From CAISIP01 sp031396205 (GTDB lineage: Bacteria > Pseudomonadota > Gammaproteobacteria > Burkholderiales > Burkholderiaceae_C): DNA of 64,000 nt. Both the position numbers and the translations under genes were made by a program. Position 1 is the first letter of the stretch, and every line of letters starts with the position of its first letter. Positions 19,642 through 28,701 of the stretch are shown piece after piece. Location of the stretch: assembly GCA_031396205.1 (NCBI GenBank), contig JANNKH010000001.1:42689-106688 (forward strand), written 5' to 3'. The notes beneath the pieces are model-generated. The model saw only the letters and a program-made list of their open reading frames with translations. It had not been told where the DNA came from and did no database searches.

Positions 19642-20595
19642 GTGAACAAGACCGGATACTTCACGCATCCGTGCTGCCGCCTGCATGAGATGGGCGAGGG
19701 GCACCCCGAATGCCCGCAGCGGCTCGACGCCATCGAGGACCGGCTGCTGATTTCCGGTGTTGGCGATGCGCTCGATCGGCGCGAGGCGGCTGCGGCGCCG
19801 CTGGCGGACATCGAACTGGCGCATGGGCGCATGTTCGTCGCCTCGCTGCGCGGCCTGTCGGACAATCTGCGCGACGATCTGGACGCAGGTGGACCGCAGC
19901 ATGCGCAGATCGACCCGGACACAGCGATCAATATCCATACCTGGGATGCCGCGTTGGCGGCCGCCGGAGCAGCCATCGCCGCCACCGACGCGGTGATCGC
20001 CGGCGAACTGGAGAACGCGTTCTGTGCGGTGCGCCCGCCCGGCCACCATGCCTGCCGCGACCAGGCCATGGGATTTTGCTTTTTCAACAGTGTGGCGGTG
20101 GCTGCAAAGTATGCGCTGCAGCGCCATGGACTGAGCCGGGTCGCGATCGTCGATTTCGATGTGCACCATGGCAATGGCACCGAGGACATCGTCGCCGGCG
20201 ACTCGCGCATTTTGATGGTCAGCTTTTACCAGCACCCGTTCTATCCCTATGGTGGCGCCAAGTCAAATGCGGCCAATCTGGTGAACCTGCCGGTGCCTGC
20301 CTATACGAAAGGCCCCGCGGTGCGGGAGTTGATCGAGCATGGCTGGATTCCGCGACTGGAGCAGCACCGTCCCGAGATGATCTTCATCAGTGCCGGGTTC
20401 GATGCGCACCGCGAGGACGATCTGGGACAGATGGGCCTGGTCGAGCAGGACTACGCCTGGATCACCCAGCGCATCAAGGACGTGGCCAAGCGCCATGCCG
20501 GTGGGCGCATCGTGTCGTGCCTGGAGGGGGGCTACAACCTCAGCGCGCTGGGGCGCAGCGTGGAGGCACATCTGCGAGTTCTGGCGGATGTCTGA
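19642..20595 (+). CDS. Histone deacetylase superfamily protein (acetylpolyamine amidohydrolase-like)
   Basis: 317 residues from GTG 19642 (MNKTGYFTHP, the normal family opening); an in-frame GTG at 19591 would run into moxR. Zinc-hydrolase motifs are present: RPPGHHA with the paired catalytic histidines (135-136), DFDVHHGNGT (metal Asp and His around 173-175), and ISAGFDAHREDDLG with the third metal Asp. CLEGGYNLSALG closes the domain. Bacterial members deacetylate polyamines or other acetylated amines or proteins; the physiological substrate is unclear. It ends 142 bp from the convergent TRAP operon. Confidence 0.9.
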   Translation: MNKTGYFTHPCCRLHEMGEGHPECPQRLDAIEDRLLISGVGDALDRREAAAAPLADIELAHGRMFVASLRGLSDNLRDDLDAGGPQHAQIDPDTAINIHTWDAALAAAGAAIAATDAVIAGELENAFCAVRPPGHHACRDQAMGFCFFNSVAVAAKYALQRHGLSRVAIVDFDVHHGNGTEDIVAGDSRILMVSFYQHPFYPYGGAKSNAANLVNLPVPAYTKGPAVRELIEHGWIPRLEQHRPEMIFISAGFDAHREDDLGQMGLVEQDYAWITQRIKDVAKRHAGGRIVSCLEGGYNLSALGRSVEAHLRVLADV

Positions 20596-20737
20596 CCCGT
20601 GCAGGCGCTCGGTCGCGGGTTGATGGTATTGCGGGATCATGCTGGCACGGCAGCCTACTGGGCTCGCCAGAGGCGTTTGTGCGCACCTGACGATGGAAAG
20701 CTGAATCGCCATCGAGCCGTGTACGGGCCACTGCGAA

Positions 20738-22030
20738 CTACTTCATGAACGATGGCAACCACAAACTCAGGATCGGGAACGCCACCAGTACCATCAGCAT
20801 CAGCACCTGCACCACCACAAACGGCCACACGCCGCTGTAGATCGTGCTCAGCCGTACCATGGGCAGCAGCGTGTTGAGCACAAACAGGTTCATGCCCACC
20901 GGCGGCGAGATCAGGCCGATCTGGATCACCATCACGATCAGCACGCCGAACCAGACCGGGTCGAAACCCAGGCCGACGACGATCGGGAAAAACAGCGGAA
21001 TCGTCAGCAGCACCATGCTGAGTTCCTCCATGACGGTGCCCAGCAGCACATAGATCACCATCATCGCGGCCACGATCATCGGCGGCGACAGTCCAAGATG
21101 GGTGATCCACTCCTTGAGATCGCCCGGCATCGAGGTGAAGTTAACGAAGTTGGCGAAGATGGTTGCCGCGATCAACAGCGTGAACAGCATGGCCGTGGTG
21201 CGGGCTGACTCGACCAGGATCTCGAACAGGGTCTTCCAGGTCAATGCCCGGCGCGCCAGCGCAAACAGGAAGGCACCTGAAGCTCCGATGCCGGCACCCT
21301 CCGTGGCGGTGAACACGCCACCGTAAATGCCGCCCAGCACGACGATCACCAGCACCAGCACGCCCCATATGCCGCGCACGGCCACCCAGCGTTCGGCCCA
21401 GGTGGACTTGTCGCCCGGCGGCGCGTGTTCTGGATCGCGTGAGGTGACCACCACCACCGCCACCATCATCGCCAGCGCCGTCAGGATGCCCGGCACCACA
21501 CCGGCGGCGAACAGCTTGCCGATATTGGTTTCGGTGACGATGCCGTAGATCACCATGATGGTGGAGGGCGGGATCATGATGCCCAGCGTGCCACCGGCCG
21601 CCATCACGCCGGTGGACAGCGAATCGCTGTAGCCGAGCCTTTGCATTGACGGGTAGGCCACCTTGCTCATCGTGGCGGCCGTCGCGATGGATGAGCCGCA
21701 GATCGCGCCAAAGCCGGCGCAGGCGGCGATGGTCGCATGGGCCAGGCCGCCCCGCAGATGCCCGATGAACACATAGGCGGCGCGGAACAACTCGTGCGCC
21801 AGCCCGGCGCGGGCGACAAAATTGCCCATCAGGATGAACAGCGGAATCACTGACAACGTGTACGCGAAGCCGGTCTCGTAGACCACTTGCGAGGTGCTGT
21901 AGACCGCGGCAGGCCAACTGCGCGTCAGCCCCATGCCGAGGACGCCGACGATGCCCATCGCGAATGCCAGCGGCACACGCAGCAATGCGAGCGCGAAGAT
22001 TGCGCCGAACCCGAGCAAGGCTTCGGTCAT
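20738..22030 (-). CDS. TRAP transporter large permease (DctM)
   Basis: A 430-residue polytopic membrane protein with about 12 helices. DctM signatures include GFGAICGSSIATAATM, AAGGTLGIMIPPSTIM and IQIGLISPPVGMNLFV. It forms the ion-coupled channel of a TRAP importer together with DctQ and the periplasmic binding protein. Its start overlaps the dctQ end by four bases (ATGA), implying translational coupling. The substrate is unknown, but the binding protein resembles the one encoded in the protocatechuate cluster of this window. Confidence 0.93.
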   Translation of the reverse strand: MTEALLGFGAIFALALLRVPLAFAMGIVGVLGMGLTRSWPAAVYSTSQVVYETGFAYTLSVIPLFILMGNFVARAGLAHELFRAAYVFIGHLRGGLAHATIAACAGFGAICGSSIATAATMSKVAYPSMQRLGYSDSLSTGVMAAGGTLGIMIPPSTIMVIYGIVTETNIGKLFAAGVVPGILTALAMMVAVVVVTSRDPEHAPPGDKSTWAERWVAVRGIWGVLVLVIVVLGGIYGGVFTATEGAGIGASGAFLFALARRALTWKTLFEILVESARTTAMLFTLLIAATIFANFVNFTSMPGDLKEWITHLGLSPPMIVAAMMVIYVLLGTVMEELSMVLLTIPLFFPIVVGLGFDPVWFGVLIVMVIQIGLISPPVGMNLFVLNTLLPMVRLSTIYSGVWPFVVVQVLMLMVLVAFPILSLWLPSFMK

Positions 22031-22512
22031 GGCTTGTTACCCTGGGGGGCGGGCGCGTCTGAACGTCGTTGCCCGCAGCGCAGCAGATGCACCAGTCCGG
22101 TCAAGGCGCACAACACCGACATGCCATAGATGAAGGGCGCCTTGAGCAGCTTGAGCTGCGCCGTGGTTTCGCCCGCCAGGGCAAACTCACCCGCGGTGCG
22201 CCACATCAGGTAGGCCAGTGCCATCAGCAGCAGGCCGCACACCAGGTTCACCAGGATGGCTTGGAGCCTGCGCAGGCCAGGCGCCAGCAGATGGTCGAGC
22301 GAGTCGAACACCACATGCTCGCTGCCGATCGAGACCAGCGGCAGCGCGGCAAAAATGACGACGACCATCAGCAACTCGGTGATCTCGAGCGAGCCGGGTA
22401 TCGACGCCGACGCGAACTTGCGACCGCCGACGTCGAAAAAGGTCAGCGCCATGATGCAAAACAATGCGACGGACGCCAGTGCGCCGCAGGTCCATTCAAA
22501 TAGCTTGTTCAC
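22027..22512 (-). CDS. TRAP transporter small permease (DctQ)
   Basis: A 161-residue membrane protein with four predicted helices, starting at GTG 22512. The size and pattern (FDVGGRKFASASIPGSLEI after helix 1) fit DctQ. It lies 89 bp after the binding-protein gene, and an intrinsic terminator (22530-22565) sits in that gap. Transcription of dctQM therefore depends on read-through or on a separate promoter. Its end overlaps dctM. Confidence 0.88.
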   Translation of the reverse strand: MNKLFEWTCGALASVALFCIMALTFFDVGGRKFASASIPGSLEITELLMVVVIFAALPLVSIGSEHVVFDSLDHLLAPGLRRLQAILVNLVCGLLLMALAYLMWRTAGEFALAGETTAQLKLLKAPFIYGMSVLCALTGLVHLLRCGQRRSDAPAPQGNKP

Positions 22513-22529
22513 GGGTCGGGTGCTTCATC

Positions 22530-22565
22530 AAAAAAATGCGGCCCTCATTGTGCATGGGGCCGCAT
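22530..22565 (-). terminator. Intrinsic terminator between dctP and dctQ (first TRAP operon)
   Basis: On the minus strand a 9-bp perfect stem (ATGCGGCCC pairing with GGGCCGCAT, plus-strand positions 36-44 and 57-65 of 22500) with a 12-nt loop is followed by a run of seven T. It lies 37 bp after the dctP stop and 18 bp before the dctQ start. Confidence 0.88.
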
Positions 22566-22601
22566 GGGCGCATCGCCGGCGCACCGGCGCACCGGCGGGG
22601 A

Positions 22602-23618
22602 TTACTTCTCCTGCCTGGCGATCTCGGTGCGGAATTCCGCCAGCACCTTGGCGGCATCCTTCAGGCCGGCCGCCTGGGCGTCGGCCACCCATTTGGCCTC
22701 CAGACCCGAGGTCTTGGCCTTGATGTCGGCCACGAATTTGGCGTCGGCCTTGGTCACCTGCACGCCATTGGCCTGCATCAGGGCGGTGGCGCGCAGATCA
22801 ACCTTGTCCCAGGCGCGGCCGAACATGCGGGCATAGGTCTCGCCGGAAATCGCGTCGATCGCCTTCTTTTCATCCGCGCTGAGTTTGTCGTAACGCGCCT
22901 GGTTCATGACCGCGACGAAACTGGTGTTGTACAGGCCACCCGGGAAAGTGGTCGCGTGGCGGATGATCTTGTCGATCTTGAACGACTCGGTGGATTCGGC
23001 GGGGAACAAGGTGCCATCCATCACGCCGCCCGACAGCAATTCGTACGACTCCGGTGCGGGTTTGAGCGTGACGTTCATGCCCAGCGTCTTGGAGATCTCG
23101 TTGACCATGCCGCCTCCAACCCGGAACTTCAGGCCGCTGAGGTCGTCGACCTTGGTGATGGGCCGCTTGGTATTGAACACGATGCCGGGGCCGTGGGTGA
23201 ACAAGGTCAGGACCTTCACGCCCTGGTGTTCCTTGGCGAATTCCGGGTGTCTGGCAGAGACCTTGTTGAACGCCACCGAAATCGATTCGGCGCTGTTGCC
23301 CAGGAACGAAAACTCGGACATCTGCGTCAGCACGAAGCGCCCAGGGGTATAGCCATGCACGGTGTAGGACACGTCGGCCAGCCCGTTCTTGACGGCGTCC
23401 AGGGTTCCGGGAGGCGCCGAGACGCCGCGCGGCAGGATGTTGCATTTCATCGTGCCGGCGGTATTCTTCTCCAGCAGGGCGCACCAGTCTTTTTGCGTCG
23501 CGCTCAGCGCATGGCTGGGCGGCAGCCAGGAGGAGACTGTCAACACGGTCTGCGCACCGGCAAGGCTGGCGAAAGCACTGAAGGCGACGCCGAAGGTGGT
23601 GAGTACGAGGCGTTTCAT
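22602..23618 (-). CDS. TRAP transporter periplasmic solute-binding protein (DctP family)
   Basis: 338 residues from ATG 23618 (MKRLVLTTFG) with a signal peptide ending near SLAGA-QT. DctP-family features include the HGYTPGRF and FTHGPGIVF motifs and the segment LSGLKFRVGG, where the Arg is expected to bind the substrate carboxylate. It delivers an organic acid to the DctQM permease encoded downstream. The GYTPGRF and THGPG motifs are shared with the second DctP at 51051-52079, so the two are paralogues and probably bind related, possibly aromatic, acids. A terminator after the gene should raise its expression relative to the permease. Confidence 0.9.
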   Translation of the reverse strand: MKRLVLTTFGVAFSAFASLAGAQTVLTVSSWLPPSHALSATQKDWCALLEKNTAGTMKCNILPRGVSAPPGTLDAVKNGLADVSYTVHGYTPGRFVLTQMSEFSFLGNSAESISVAFNKVSARHPEFAKEHQGVKVLTLFTHGPGIVFNTKRPITKVDDLSGLKFRVGGGMVNEISKTLGMNVTLKPAPESYELLSGGVMDGTLFPAESTESFKIDKIIRHATTFPGGLYNTSFVAVMNQARYDKLSADEKKAIDAISGETYARMFGRAWDKVDLRATALMQANGVQVTKADAKFVADIKAKTSGLEAKWVADAQAAGLKDAAKVLAEFRTEIARQEK

Positions 23619-23952
23619 GGGTACAGGACTCCCTTTATTGGTTTGAACAGTCCAACACTGTAGGTGCGAAGTTCCGTCCTGTCTGTCCATGGAAACCCGC
23701 GGCACCGTGGGAGTCAGGGGCGTGGCCGGCCGATTGGGGGTCCGCCACTGGCGCCAGACCTGAAATAGAATAAAAAGCACGAACGTTCTTTTTTTCCCGG
23801 CGCTATGGCGCTCCAATCCTGTCGGCCTTCGCCAACGTGCAGAGACGAAGCCAGGTGCCCGGAATAGAATGGGACGATCTCACTCGGGCCGTATCTGTCC
23901 GGTGCAGTTATCTAATCAGCCAATCGATCAATCAAGCAATGGAGTCGCAACA
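23619..23952. other. Divergent intergenic region between dctP and etfB
   Basis: 334 bp with no convincing coding frame. It must hold promoters for dctP (leftward) and etfBA (rightward). It contains an AT-flanked palindrome at 23772-23795 and a weaker inverted repeat (ACAGT-N5-ACTGT) at 23647-23661 close to the dctP start. I could not assign clear -35/-10 pairs. Confidence 0.5.
23772..23795. promoter_or_regulatory. AT-flanked palindrome, possible repressor operator
   Basis: The 8-bp palindrome GAACGTTC (23781-23788) is flanked by five A on the left (23772-23776) and seven T on the right (23789-23795), giving dyad symmetry over 24 bp. It lies 150-180 bp from both divergent genes, a layout typical of a TetR-type operator. 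Because etf genes serve acyl-CoA oxidation, a fatty-acid or acyl-CoA responsive repressor is a reasonable guess; no such regulator is encoded nearby. Confidence 0.4.
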
Positions 23953-24702
23953 ATGAAGGTACTGGTGCCTGTGAAGCGTGTGGTGGACTACAACGTCAAG
24001 GTACGCGTCAAGTCCGATGGCAGTGGGGTGGACATCGCCAACGTCAAGATGAGCATGAATCCGTTCGACGAGATCGCGATCGAAGAGGCGGTACGCCTGC
24101 GCGAGAAGGGCGTCGCCACCGAGGTGATCGCGGTGTCCTGCGGCGTTCTGCAATGCCAGGAGACCCTGCGTACCGCGATGGCCATCGGTGCCGATCGCGC
24201 GATCCTTGTCGAGACCAGCGAAGAGTTGCAGCCGCTGGCGGTGGCCAAGCTGCTCAAGGCACTGGTGGACAAGGAACAACCGGGACTGGTGATCCTGGGC
24301 AAGCAGGCGATCGACGACGATTGCAACCAGACCGGACAGATGCTGGCGGCGCTGTGCGATCTGCCGCAGGCCACCTTTGCCAGCAAGGTCGAAGTGGCCG
24401 ACGGCAAGGCCAAAGTCACGCGCGAAGTGGACGGCGGGCTTGAAACGGTGGAGATCACCTTGCCCGCCATCATTACCACCGACCTGCGCCTGAACGAGCC
24501 GCGCTATGTCACGCTGCCCAACATCATGAAGGCCAAGAAAAAGCAGCTCGACAATTACAAACCGGCGGATCTGGGTGTGGACATCAAGGCCCACCTGAAG
24601 ACCCTCAAGGTGAAGGAGCCTCCTCAGCGCAGCGCCGGTATCAAAGTGCCCGACGTCGCCACGCTGGTCGACAAACTGAAGAACGAGGCGAAGGTCATCT
24701 GA
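23953..24702 (+). CDS. etfB: Electron transfer flavoprotein beta subunit
   Basis: 249 residues from ATG 23953 (MKVLVPVKRVVDYNVK), with GGAG at 23941-23944. AMP-binding EtfB features are present: MNPFDEIAIEEAVRL, GKQAIDDDCNQTGQMLA and the signature VTREVDGGLETVE with LPAIITTDLRLNEPRY after it. With EtfA it takes electrons from acyl-CoA dehydrogenases and passes them to ETF:quinone oxidoreductase. etfA follows 56 bp downstream and an acyl-CoA dehydrogenase gene after that, which fits the role. Confidence 0.96.
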   Translation: MKVLVPVKRVVDYNVKVRVKSDGSGVDIANVKMSMNPFDEIAIEEAVRLREKGVATEVIAVSCGVLQCQETLRTAMAIGADRAILVETSEELQPLAVAKLLKALVDKEQPGLVILGKQAIDDDCNQTGQMLAALCDLPQATFASKVEVADGKAKVTREVDGGLETVEITLPAIITTDLRLNEPRYVTLPNIMKAKKKQLDNYKPADLGVDIKAHLKTLKVKEPPQRSAGIKVPDVATLVDKLKNEAKVI

Positions 24703-24758
24703 CCCCAACACTTTGCAGGATTTGCTCTGGCCGCAACCGATTTATGGAGATTTGACTT

Positions 24759-25691
24759 ATGACCGCACTGGTAATTGCCGAACACGACAACAACAGCATC
24801 AAGGTTGCGACGCTGAACACGGTTACCGCCGCGCTGCAATGCGACAAGGACGTGCATGTGCTGGTGGCGGGCGCCAATGCTGGCGCTGCCGCGGCTGGGG
24901 CTGCCAAGATCGCTGGCGTCAGCAAGGTGTTGCACGCCGATGATGCCGGCATGGCGCATGGCCTGGCCGAGAACGTCGCCGCGCAGGTGCTGGCGATCGC
25001 CAAGAACTACGGCCATATCCTGTTTCCGGCTACGGCGTCGGGCAAGAACATCGCCCCGCGCGTGGCGGCCAAGCTTGACGTGGGTCAGATTTCCGATGTC
25101 ACCCAGGTCGAGAGTGCCGACACCTTCGAGCGACCGATCTACGCCGGCAATGCGATTGCCATCGTGCAAAGCCTGGACGCTATCAAGGTCCTGACGGTGC
25201 GTACCACCGGGTTTGACGCGGCCGCGGCAGAGGGTGGCTCGGCGGCGGTTGAGACAGTGGCTGCCGTCGCCGCCAGCGCCAACACGACCTTTGTCGGTAG
25301 CGAGATCGCCAGGAATGACCGTCCGGAACTGACAGCGGCCAAGATCGTCGTCAGCGGCGGCCGTGCGCTAGGCAGTGCCGAGAAATTCACCGAGGTCATG
25401 ACACCGCTGGCTGACAAGCTTGGCGCGGCCATGGGGGCTTCCCGCGCGGCGGTCGATGCCGGCTATGCGCCCAACGACTGGCAGGTCGGCCAGACCGGCA
25501 AGATCGTGGCGCCGCAGTTGTACATTGCCTGCGGCATCAGCGGCGCGATCCAGCACCTGGCCGGCATGAAGGACAGCAAGGTCATCGTGGCGATCAACAA
25601 GGACCCGGAGGCGCCGATCTTCAGCGTGGCAGACTACGGGCTGGAGGCCGATCTATTCGTGGCCGTGCCGCAACTGGTGTCCGCTCTGTAG
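24759..25691 (+). CDS. etfA: Electron transfer flavoprotein alpha subunit
   Basis: A 310-residue FAD-binding subunit. The C-terminal FAD domain shows VSGGRALGSAEKF, SRAAVDAGYAPNDWQVGQTG, YIACGISGAIQHLAGM and AINKDPEAPIFSVADYG, all characteristic. It forms a heterodimer with EtfB and carries the redox-active FAD. It is cotranscribed with etfB (56-bp gap). A small GC hairpin with four T follows at 25769-25789. Confidence 0.96.
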   Translation: MTALVIAEHDNNSIKVATLNTVTAALQCDKDVHVLVAGANAGAAAAGAAKIAGVSKVLHADDAGMAHGLAENVAAQVLAIAKNYGHILFPATASGKNIAPRVAAKLDVGQISDVTQVESADTFERPIYAGNAIAIVQSLDAIKVLTVRTTGFDAAAAEGGSAAVETVAAVAASANTTFVGSEIARNDRPELTAAKIVVSGGRALGSAEKFTEVMTPLADKLGAAMGASRAAVDAGYAPNDWQVGQTGKIVAPQLYIACGISGAIQHLAGMKDSKVIVAINKDPEAPIFSVADYGLEADLFVAVPQLVSAL

Positions 25692-25768
25692 GTCGGACGC
25701 GGCGGGTCAAACCACCTGCCGGCGACTGGGTCGTTCGTCGCCTATCTGCCGCGCCTGCCTGGCTTTGT

Positions 25769-25789
25769 AGCCGCGGATGCGCGGCTTTT
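25769..25789 (+). terminator. Weak intrinsic terminator after etfA
   Basis: AGCCGC (25769-25774) pairs with GCGGCT (25781-25786) around a 6-nt loop and leads into TTTT. The six-pair stem and short T run make it weak. It could reduce read-through into the acyl-CoA dehydrogenase gene starting at 25807. Confidence 0.5.
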
Positions 25790-25806
25790 CCATTCTGGAG
25801 GTTGTC

Positions 25807-27597
25807 GTGAGTTACATCGCACCTGTCAAAGACATGCTGTTCAACATCGAGCACCTGGCCAACCTGGCCCAGGTCGCGGCGATGCCTGGTTTCGAGGACG
25901 CCGGCCTCGACACCGCGCAGGCCGTGCTCGGCGAGGCCGCCCGGTTCAACCAGGAGGTGCTCGCGCCGCTGAATTGGGATGGTGACCAGAAGCCGTCATC
26001 CTGGCGCGACGGCGTCGTGACGACAACGCCCGGTTTCAAGCATGCGTTCGCGCAGTTTGCACAGGCTGGGTGGCAAGGGCTGCAGCATCCGGTCGACTAT
26101 GGTGGCCAAGGGCTGCCCAAGACCATTGGCGCCGCCTGCATCGAAATGGTCAACAGTGCCAATATGAGTTTCGCGTTGTGCCCGTTGCTGACGGATGGCG
26201 CGATCGAGGCGCTCTTGACTGCTGGCTCGGACGAATTGAAAGCCATTTACCTCGAGAAGCTTGTCAGTGGCCAATGGACCGGCACGATGAACCTGACCGA
26301 ACCCCAGGCTGGATCGGATCTGGCCATGGTGCGCAGCCGTGCCGAGCCGCAGCCCGATGGCAGCTACAAGGTGTTCGGCACCAAGATATTCATCACCTAT
26401 GGTGAGCACGACATGGCCGAGAACATCGTGCACCTGGTACTGGCCCGGGTCAGCGGGGCGCCCGACGGTGTCAAGGGCATCAGCCTTTTCGTGGTACCCA
26501 AGTTCATGGTCAATGCCGATCGCAGTCTGGGCAAGCGCAATGACGTGGCCTGCGTCAGCATCGAGCACAAGTTGGGCATAAAGGCCTCGCCGACCGCCGT
26601 GCTGCAGTATGGCGACAACGGTGGCGCGGTGGGATACCTGGTCGGCCAGGAGAATCGGGGCCTCGAATACATGTTCATCATGATGAATGCAGCCCGGTAT
26701 GCCGTGGGCATGCAGGGCATCGCGATTGCGGAGCGGGCCTACCAGAAGGCCGTTGCCTTTGCACGCGAGCGGGTGCAATCGCGGCCGGTGGATGGATCGA
26801 TCAAGGCCAGCGCGCCGATCATCCATCATCCCGATGTCAAGCGCATGCTGATGACGATGCGCGCCTACACCGAGGGCTGCCGCGCAATGGCCTCGGTGGC
26901 GGCGGCGGCCTACGACGCGTCGCACCACCATTCCGATGCCGATACGCGCAAGCAGAACCAGGCTTTTTATGAGTACCTGGTGCCGTTGGTCAAAGGCTAT
27001 AGCACCGAGATGAGCCTGGAGGTCACCAGCCTGGGCGTGCAGGTCCACGGTGGCATGGGCTTCATCGAGGAGACCGGCGCGGCGCAGTATTACCGCGACG
27101 CGCGAATCCTGACCATCTACGAAGGCACCACCGCCATCCAGGCCAATGACCTGGTCGGCCGCAAGACTGGGCGCGATGGCGGACAGACGGCGCTGGCGAT
27201 TGCCGCGCGGGTCGAGCAGGCGGAGCAGGAACTGCTGGCCAGCGGCAGCGATGACGCCAGGGCCGTCGCGGCGCGGCTCGCCGCGGCGCGTACCGCTTTT
27301 GTCGATGTGGTGCGGTATGTGGCCGACCATTCCAAGGGTTCGCCCAATGCGGTGTTTGCCGGCAGCGTGCCCTATCTGATGCTGGCCGGCAACCTGGTCG
27401 CCGGATGGCAGATGGCCCGCGCCTTGCTGGTTGCGCAGGAACACATCGCCCAGGGGCAGGATGTAGCGTTCATGCAAGCCAAGATCATCACGGCGCGTTT
27501 TTATGCCGACCACCTGTTGACCAAGGTGCCGGGGCTGCGCGACTGCATCGTCGACGGGGCTGACAGCGTGAGCGCGCTGGCGCTCGATTCGTTCTGA
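25807..27597 (+). CDS. Acyl-CoA dehydrogenase, long form with C-terminal extension
   Basis: 596 residues from GTG 25807 (MSYIAPVKDMLFNI, the usual opening), preceded by GGAGG at 25797-25801. The flavoprotein core has the TMNLTEPQAGSDL motif, the GTKIFITYGEH strand and the C-terminal helix domain (VHGGMGFIEETGAAQYYRDARI with the catalytic-region Glu). The extra C-terminal domain and length place it with the roughly 600-residue FadE/DmdC-like group rather than the 380-residue enzymes. It would pass electrons to the EtfAB encoded just upstream. The exact acyl-CoA substrate is not evident. Confidence 0.9.
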   Translation: MSYIAPVKDMLFNIEHLANLAQVAAMPGFEDAGLDTAQAVLGEAARFNQEVLAPLNWDGDQKPSSWRDGVVTTTPGFKHAFAQFAQAGWQGLQHPVDYGGQGLPKTIGAACIEMVNSANMSFALCPLLTDGAIEALLTAGSDELKAIYLEKLVSGQWTGTMNLTEPQAGSDLAMVRSRAEPQPDGSYKVFGTKIFITYGEHDMAENIVHLVLARVSGAPDGVKGISLFVVPKFMVNADRSLGKRNDVACVSIEHKLGIKASPTAVLQYGDNGGAVGYLVGQENRGLEYMFIMMNAARYAVGMQGIAIAERAYQKAVAFARERVQSRPVDGSIKASAPIIHHPDVKRMLMTMRAYTEGCRAMASVAAAAYDASHHHSDADTRKQNQAFYEYLVPLVKGYSTEMSLEVTSLGVQVHGGMGFIEETGAAQYYRDARILTIYEGTTAIQANDLVGRKTGRDGGQTALAIAARVEQAEQELLASGSDDARAVAARLAAARTAFVDVVRYVADHSKGSPNAVFAGSVPYLMLAGNLVAGWQMARALLVAQEHIAQGQDVAFMQAKIITARFYADHLLTKVPGLRDCIVDGADSVSALALDSF

Positions 27598-27629
27598 ACC
27601 CACTGCAACTACCACAGCACACGTATCGC

Positions 27630-28595
27630 ATGTCCACTTTGCCCGCACCCCTCGATTCGCTTGCGTTGCCCATCATCGGCGCGCCACTTTTCATCATCAG
27701 CAATCCCAAACTCGTCATTGCGCAATGCATCGCAGGCGTCGTCGGGTCGATGCCCGCCCTCAATGCCCGCCCTGCCTCCCAGCTGGAGGACTGGCTGGCC
27801 GAGATCACCGAAACCCTGGCAGCGCACGACAAGGCGCATCCCGATCGCCCCGCCGCACCGTTTGCGATCAACCAGATCGTGCACAAGAGCAATGACCGGC
27901 TGGAACATGACATGGAGATGTGCGTCAAGTTCAAGGCGCCGATCATCATCACCAGTCTGGGGGCGCGGGAGGACATCAACGCCGCCGCGCACAGCTACGG
28001 CGGTGTGGTGCTGCATGACATCATCAACAACAAGTTCGCCCACAAGGCAATTGAAAAAGGGGCCGATGGCCTGATCGCGGTTGCGGCGGGCGCAGGTGGC
28101 CATGCCGGCGTCAAGAGCCCGTTCGCCCTGGTGCAGGAACTACGGCAGTGGTTTGACGGACCACTGGCGCTGTCGGGATCGATCGCCACCGGCTCTGCGG
28201 TGCTGGCGGCCCAGGCCATGGGCGCAGATTTTGCCTATATCGGCTCGGCCTTCATCGCCACCGAGGAGGCCCGTGCGTACGATGGCTACAAGCAGGCCAT
28301 TGTCGACTGCGACTCCGACGACATCATCTACAGCAACTTGTTTACCGGCGTGCATGGAAACTACCTGGCGCCCAGCATCCGCGCGGCCGGCCTGGATCCG
28401 GACAAGCTGCCGGTCAGCGACCCCAGCACGATGAACTTCGGCGGCGACGCCAAGAAGGCCTGGAAAGACATCTGGGGCTGCGGACAAGGCATTGGCGCTG
28501 TGGACAAGGTGCAAAGTGCCGGCGCGTATATCGCGCAGTTGCGCCGCGAGTACCTGGAGGCGCGCGCGCGGCTGTTCGCACAATCCCCGGCCTGA
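27630..28595 (+). CDS. Nitronate monooxygenase family FMN enzyme
   Basis: A 321-residue TIM-barrel flavoprotein. LPIIGAPLFIISNPKLVIAQ forms the first strand and glycine loop. The catalytic His is in AAGAGGHAGVKSPFAL. ALSGSIATGSAVLAAQAMGADFAYIGSAFIATEEA forms the phosphate-binding part for FMN. Enzymes of this family oxidise alkyl nitronates, and some are related to enoyl reductases. It starts 33 bp after the acyl-CoA dehydrogenase gene and is probably the last gene of that operon. The physiological substrate in this setting is unknown. Confidence 0.88.
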   Translation: MSTLPAPLDSLALPIIGAPLFIISNPKLVIAQCIAGVVGSMPALNARPASQLEDWLAEITETLAAHDKAHPDRPAAPFAINQIVHKSNDRLEHDMEMCVKFKAPIIITSLGAREDINAAAHSYGGVVLHDIINNKFAHKAIEKGADGLIAVAAGAGGHAGVKSPFALVQELRQWFDGPLALSGSIATGSAVLAAQAMGADFAYIGSAFIATEEARAYDGYKQAIVDCDSDDIIYSNLFTGVHGNYLAPSIRAAGLDPDKLPVSDPSTMNFGGDAKKAWKDIWGCGQGIGAVDKVQSAGAYIAQLRREYLEARARLFAQSPA

Positions 28596-28672
28596 CTGGT
28601 TCGGTTACTGCCGGCAACGCCCCGGTCTGGGACGCGGGGAGCGGTGCCAGGCAGGCAATCGGGTAGGCGCCA

Positions 28673-28701
28673 TTGACGGCGCCGGTAGCGGAATTTATAC
28701 T
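28673..28701 (+). promoter_or_regulatory. Sigma70 promoter upstream of the radical SAM gene
   Basis: TTGACG at 28673-28678 and TATACT at 28696-28701 are separated by exactly 17 bp; each hexamer matches consensus at five of six positions. The expected start point is about 28707-28709. The -10 is overlapped by the LexA-type palindrome. Confidence 0.75.
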
